The position numbers were made by a program, and so were the translations under genes. Shown here one piece after another: positions 58,101 through 64,000 of a stretch of DNA of 64,000 nucleotides (the stretch's first letter is position 1; each line of letters begins with the position of its first letter). Below the pieces are notes generated by a model. That model was not told where the DNA came from, made no database searches, and saw only the letters and a program-made list of their open reading frames with translations. Source of the stretch: Limnoperna fortunei (taxonomy: Eukaryota > Mollusca > Bivalvia > Mytilida > Modiolidae); assembly GCA_944474755.1 (NCBI GenBank), contig OX104112.1, forward strand, positions 91,525,756 through 91,589,755, given 5' to 3'.

Positions 58101-59860
58101 TTAATTCTATGTGTTAATTTAAATGTGATGGTTTTACTATAAACAATTTACTTATAACCTTTATAATGATGTGAATTGATTCAGAATGAACATTTCTTCT
58201 TGTCGTAATATTAATATCTGCATTTATACAAATAACGTCTCCGGCCAACGTTGTGACTATAAATTGTTGAGGTATATGGTAAGAGATTTAAGTTCTTTTG
58301 TTGCAAATAACACATGGAAACCTAATAACAAAGCAAAAATGGAATGCACTACGTAAGCATAGAGATGGAGAATCGCCTTATCGATAGAAACGCCAACCTT
58401 ACTCAATTTGTTATGAAAAATGTTATACTTTAATCCAAACCTCTAAAAATCTAGAGCTAGTCCCATCTTGCTTACAAAAAAGTAATTTCTTTAAATTCTT
58501 GAAACAAAATTAAAAATTAACAAAATGCAGTGAAGTAAATGACAGAGTTATATATTTGTAACATAACGATATCACAGTATCATTGATGACAAAATCCGTT
58601 TTATTTGAATGAATCGATGCAAAATATGTAATATATAATATCGATATATCAGATTTGATCCATCAACTAAACGACGATATCATCATGTGTACATTCCAAT
58701 GAAAAACCCAACTTCATATTAAAGTAAACCTACATTACATTTAATGCAGGGTGGATTAAACATTTCTTTAACGTACAGTTCCATTAGAAGTCTTAAATTT
58801 AATACACGAAGTTTGTAATAAATATTAGGTGACAGGGTTTTAGTTTGAGTATATATTTTTAAATATCAAATTTTTCTTTAAAATGTAAATTCAACTGTTT
58901 TCTAGATAATTCGCACGCATTTTTGAGAAAAGAATGCATTTCTTTAGCAGGTCTTGAATTACAAATATGGAACAACAATGATTTTTTTCCTTTCAAACTT
59001 TCTTTAGGACAAATATATGTTTGACGATATTTTATTTGCTACCACTAGGTCAATGATTCTGTCTCTTAAATTACTTTTTAAAACCCTAAGAAATTAATTG
59101 TTGTTAGGTTAGTGTCATTGAAAACAATTTATATTAACGACATGAATATTAAAAAATAAAGTAAACTAAACACTTATACATCATCTAAAAATCTGATTGA
59201 CCAATATGGGAAAACAGAATAAAAATGGAAACAATAAAAACTAAAGTACAAAGGAAAAAGAGAGATGCAAATTACAATTAAAAATAATGTTTCTGAATGA
59301 ATACATAAAAGAAATTGCCCTAAAATTCTTAATGATATTATAGTGTTTTACTTAAAACACTAAAATGTACCTACACATACAAAATCCGACAACGTTGTAA
59401 ATTGGACTGCTTTTTGGCAGATTTATGAAAAAGCGCAGTCCAAAAAGAAGGTAGCGTTCCATTTGGAACACTTAAATCAAACTTGACACCCAACTTAAGT
59501 TTTGAAATTTTGACACGTTGTTTGCGTCTGTTTAGGAATGTGTGATAAAAAAATCTAACGTAGCGTTTCCTTTAAAACAGTAAAATCTACCATCACAACA
59601 AATTTCGCTTAAATTGGACCGCGGTAAAATTTTTCCAGTTTTGGGCTGGATAAGTAATGTGGTGGCTATTATGAAATCGCGACTATTATCAAATTTCTAA
59701 TAATGAAACCTAATATGTTAATCTACTAATGTGCCAATATTCCTTTGATAGTATCAAGGCATCTGCAAGAAATGTGTCGGACAATTTAATGATCTAGAAA
59801 ATGTAGAAAGTAGAAAGAAAAATAACAATTGTTGATTACGATTGCTGTTTGTTTTGTGTG
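55181..59860. other. Distal part of unit B, collinear with 18,820-21,890 and 1-2,440
   Basis: No gene is supported. SINE remnants: minus-strand head at 56,605-56,697 with clear box B (GTTTGAGTCCC) and box A (GGCCGAGTGGTTAAG), and body plus head at 56,845-57,065. The minus-strand open frame at 57,613-57,810 (EPNVPSEYTGVLVLTGI and CRCDLQ) aligns with broken frames in units A and 0, so it is at best a relic. Confidence 0.55.
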
Positions 59861-59869
59861 CTTCTTTGA

Positions 59870-60098
59870 TGTTTAACGCTAATTTCAGCAAGTTTTCATC
59901 TATATCGTAGCGTCTAGTTTTTATTGGAGAGGAAGCCGGAGAAAATCCACCGACCTTTGATATTAAAACTGGCAATCCTTGTCAATTAAAATTGAAGTCG
60001 AGCGCTTCTGCCCGCAGTTAGACTTGAACTCAAAATCTCAGTGTTGATATCAATAGTAGACGAAATACTTTAACCGCTGGGCCACCGAGAATTACGAT
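59870..60098 (-). mobile_element. tRNA-derived SINE, nearly full
   Basis: Minus strand: tail 'ggcgttaaacatc' at 59,868-59,882 as its complement, body with 'aaggattgccagtttt', box B-like region at about 60,018-60,030, and head TCGGTGGCCCAGCGGTTAAAG at about 60,072-60,092. Partial partner at 2,440-2,560 in unit 0. Unit A has lost the region. Confidence 0.8.
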
Positions 60099-63000
60099 TG
60101 CAAAGTCACAAAAAGTCTCCTGCCTGCTACAAAAATAGTCCCTTCCACGGAATTATTTATTTGTATATTAATATCTACTTGCATATCAAATTTCCTTGAA
60201 ATTAGACACAGTTGACTTATTGTGGGGGTCGTGATAAATTGGCCGCCTTTAATAATTGACAGCTTTCGCTTCAATATTTTTTCCCGTACATATATAAGAT
60301 ACTCTATTGCATCAATGTATTAACTTTTCTTGTAATCAATATACTTATCCTGAAACACGCGCCTTAATTTTTCCATGTGGTAAATTTGAAAATGGCGGCT
60401 ATCTTAAATTCAAAAGTTGATTGCACTTCAGGATATTCACAACAGACTTAAAGTTTTATGTTCATCAGATATCATATCTCTAACTAAACGAGTGGACAAG
60501 ATTGACAGAGAACAAATAAGGATAAAACAAACGCACAAATATAAATTTACAACATGCCTGGCGTACATTTACTATATAAATCACCATCAAGTCAGCCACC
60601 ATGTCGCATCCTTGTTATCTGGAGATTAAAGTAGTCGATTACTTGCATCTGAGTTAAAATGAGAACAGTTTAAACAATATTAGTGCCAACATAATCAATA
60701 CTGATATAAAAGGAACGAATAAAGTACGAAAATATATATCGTGAATGCATGAAGCAAGAATGTTTTCTGGTAACATAACATACTTATTTTACCTTCTTGT
60801 CTCGGGCGTCCCATTGCATGTCGGATACGATGTAATCGTAAACAATGAAGTCAATATGATATTGCGATGTGAAAGTTGTTGTTTTACAGAAGAAAAATGT
60901 ATTTTCACGCGCGTTCATGCAAGCGTTTCGGTGTGCTCTACTCGCGAAAAGATAAAATTTCGTCCAATCGTGAAAGATCACACGGTCTTTCCACAACGTT
61001 TGTAAGCACCTATTAGGCATATATAAAATTGTCTATTAAGTCCAACTTTCGTCAGCGTTTAAAACGTTTAAATTCAAGTGTTCAATAAATATGAACACTT
61101 TGTGTTCCAATGAAAAGATAAATTGAAATTGTTTTTTTTTAATTTTATGTGTAGACACTGAAAGAATGTTAAATACATACATGATAATATTATTGAAAGG
61201 CCTTTCAAATAGTTATGTAAAGTTAGTTTTCTCTGTCTTACAAATAAAATGTTTAAGTGAATATTATATAACATGTGGTCATGTAGTGTCTTTTATACAT
61301 TTATAGTATATATATTCTCAAAGTACTTCTATTTTAAATACATGAATTTATGTATTAAAGTTTAATAATAAATTCCTTATCTGTTCTGTTTCTGAACACT
61401 GCTGGGGGCCTCGGTGGCAGAGTTGTTATGTAGTTGGTTCACGTTTTACCATTTGCTACTGATAGAATGCGCCATCTTGAATAATCTGATTAATTAGAAA
61501 GGATTTTTGCTGCTACATTCGTTGGTATAATATCATGTTTGAAGCGTTGCCGACATTAAATGTAACAATCTGGTAATTTTATTATGCCTTTATCAAAAGA
61601 CAACCGAAAAATGAAATGGGCTTTGAGAATTGTCCGCAATATCATGGACTCTACTTTTTGTTGGGTAGGAAGTCGGAGAAAATACCCGTCTTTCCATTTC
61701 TCCAAAGAAGGTATATTGTAAAGCTTGAAATATGTTAAAATACATTTGGAAGAAATATTTGAGTTTTGAAATTTCCAAAATTAAAAAACATATTTGGTTA
61801 TTTTTGTTTAAATTTACGTTGGTTAAAAAATAGTATACCCATATTACAAAGCATGTTTGCATTTTTGTTTAAATTTCAGTTAGTGAAAAGATAAAAATGT
61901 TGATGGTGCAATAAGATGACCGAAGTATTTCTGAAAAGATAGACCTTTTATGGTAAATTTAACAAAAATTTCTTTTATTATTATTTCCTTATTTCAATTA
62001 AATTTAAAATAATAAAGTCTTGTACCCTGATTATTACTTAAATTTATTAATAGTTGAGATAAAACGTTTTTGTTTAAATGAGTTTGGTATTGGCAAAAAT
62101 AATGAAAATGAAATTTTTAACAAAGGAGGTAATTTTGACCGAACAATACCATTTTTTAAAGCACAGTTTTTACCCAATTGCGTTTGTATTCTCTTCTCTG
62201 TAAAATCTATATGAAAATTTATGATATCAGTTCTCAACCCCTCGAAAATAAGAAAAAAGAAAAAAAGAAAGCTCTGAAACCCATATTTTTCATTTTGAAT
62301 TATGATAACTTGTATAAAAACTATTTAGACAATTTTAAGAAAATTCATTGTCAAATTATTTTCAGTGAAAGTGTCCTGCATCCCCTTGATATAGAATGAC
62401 AGTTGATAAATTTCCTATCCCTGAAAAATGCTAATCACTGTTATAAAGGTGTGCAAATTACTGGCATGCTTGCTAAAATATTTACTGCATATTCCTGAAA
62501 TACACGAAATATTCAATGATTGCCCTCAAATGTGTTTGCTAGAATTAAAATCTTGGAAATAAAGAAACAAATCTTCAGAATATGACATTGAAAGCTCATT
62601 TACATTCCATGATATAAATTTAACAAGAAAGACACATATAAATATATATGTTATCGGATAAAAATATTCTTACCTATATTAACATAAATTATGTAGATTA
62701 AGGATTTTTAATTTAATATGTGGGAAACAATTGTTCTAATTTTTTTTTAAATATAAATATTCTGAAAATATACCGTAATTAGATTGTAGAATTTAAAATT
62801 CGTAAATTCAATGCAATTTGTTTTTTTTATCTACGAAGACTGTGGCTAAAATTATTTAAATTTAATACAATTAACTATGCAAAATTAACTCGATTCTATT
62901 GTTTTACACTTAGAAGGCCTTTGAGTGTCAATAACTATTTAATTTAGTGATTCAGCATTCTTATTTGCAGTCAGTACAGAATTACATTTAAATCTGTTCG

Positions 63001-64000
63001 AGTGCATTTGTATGCCCGGTTTAAAACTTACCCTATAAAACGTTTCAATAGAAATGAAATTTGATCGCGTTTATAAACTGTTTACAAACTGGACCTGTAA
63101 AAGTCACTCATAGGTATTCATCATACCATCAGAAAACTTATTCGAAACACTAGACCATAGTTAGTTTTAATGAGTTCATAAAAAATAGGAAATGTGTTGA
63201 CTGTTAATTGTTAATGTAATTGACGACATATCTGAACTTAAAAATTAATCATTATTTTCAAGACCGTTAGCAAAAACTACACTTGCTAAATGATTTTATA
63301 TTGCATATATGGCAGCTTGTGTAGTGAAGGTAAAACCAAAAAAAAATACCAGCAGAACTCAGTAGCTAATTGGTTAAGGTAGTTTTTCGTCTATTATTGA
63401 TCAATGGGGTGTCAACAATTCAAGCCTTCTTCGTGAAAGGAGTGCTAAACTAACTCTGAGGAAAGTTTATTGAAGGCATCATGAAGTTGTAGACTAATAC
63501 ACAATATATGTCTCTCAAATGAGGACAAATGTAGGTTTGTAGAGTTTGTGTAGTACCTTCCTTTACCGTACTTAACGTACCCTGAATAGACTACAAGTGA
63601 CACGATGGTGCTACAAATAGACAGGAACTGCTTAGTCTACCGAAGCAACGGAGTTCACTCTCTTGAGAGTTTGTGTCTTGTTCTGTGCTTATTGTTGCTG
63701 GTTACATTGATAAATTTGATTGCGACTTTGGTATTTATTATTTGCATATTACAATACAATCATTATCATTCATAAATTTTATTTTATACCAGTGCGTTTG
63801 TTTAAAGCTTTTGATGTAATTTCATGTTCGATAAGAAAAACCATGACATTAAACAAAAATTTTTCTTTAATGCCAATATGGACGCAGTCAGTGCTAGAAT
63901 TATCGAAATCTCGTTCAGTGCTACTGATGTCGACTGTTTTCCTGTAAAAAGTTCTATTGCTGTCATTATTATTTAATTGGAAAATCTATCCCCTTAAATA
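60099..64000. other. End of window, collinear with 2,560-3,180, 21,980-24,070 and 24,384-25,730
   Basis: Contains a plus-strand tRNA-like head at 61,405-61,480 (ggcctcggtggcagagttgt), a reversed SINE body at 61,635-61,710, and a tRNA-like head at 63,355-63,440 (aattggttaaggtagt). Small open frames at 60,745-61,005 and 62,020-62,399 are not preserved in unit A. Homology to unit A continues to the last base. Confidence 0.55.

Noticed and set aside
60745..61020. Overlapping open frames on both strands (86 and 78 residues)
   Set aside because: The unit A counterpart (21,980-22,240) contains stops and shifts in both readings.

Overview
The window is AT-rich, intron- and transposon-rich animal DNA with no intact, recognisable host gene. 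The mixture of tRNA-derived SINEs ending in a GGCGTTAAA-type tail, Penelope-like retroelements with a GIY-YIG end, Crypton-type (DUF3504) recombinase remnants, CR1/Jockey-like LINE ends and a DDE_Tnp_4 transposase fragment fits a marine invertebrate, most likely a bivalve mollusc of mussel type. That placement is inferred from family resemblance and was not tested by a search.

The main structure is an old, large tandem duplication. Bases 1-4370 are the end of a unit (unit 0). About 4915-26040 is a second unit (unit A, ~21 kb). About 26041-64000 is a third (unit B, at least 38 kb, running off the window). Landmarks recur in the same order in A and B, and unit 0 matches the distal parts of both. 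By eye the copies are roughly 75-85% alike with many indels. Unit B is longer because it gained material: a 3.6-kb piece with a Crypton-type recombinase pseudogene (28.7-32.3 kb), a short LINE (33.5-34.2 kb), an inverted Penelope remnant plus SINE (37.4-38.7 kb), a ~5.8-kb piece with a second inverted Penelope end, long microsatellites and a candidate small spliced gene (40-45.8 kb), and a LINE flanked by a local duplication (46.3-49.2 kb). Unit A gained a ~1.9-kb transposase-bearing insert (7.9-9.9 kb), a tail-to-tail SINE pair (14.1-14.6 kb) and a foldback element (24.07-24.38 kb). It lost ~1.8 kb that units 0 and B keep.

Smaller tandem duplications are nested inside: about 80, 159, 181, 250, 380, 1,100 and 2,700 bp. 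Several are present in only one unit, so local duplication continued after the large one.

Two stretches may encode or once have encoded something unusual. One is a pair of paralogous small ORFs (18.0-18.4 and 54.0-54.4 kb) that share 68 identical bases across the presumed start codon although their surroundings have drifted; both look broken downstream. The other is a coherent two-exon open frame with good splice signals and a stop codon at 43,860-44,397. A 398-bp element at 3,181-3,578, built almost wholly of TTCACGTGAA-like palindromes, has no counterpart in the other units.
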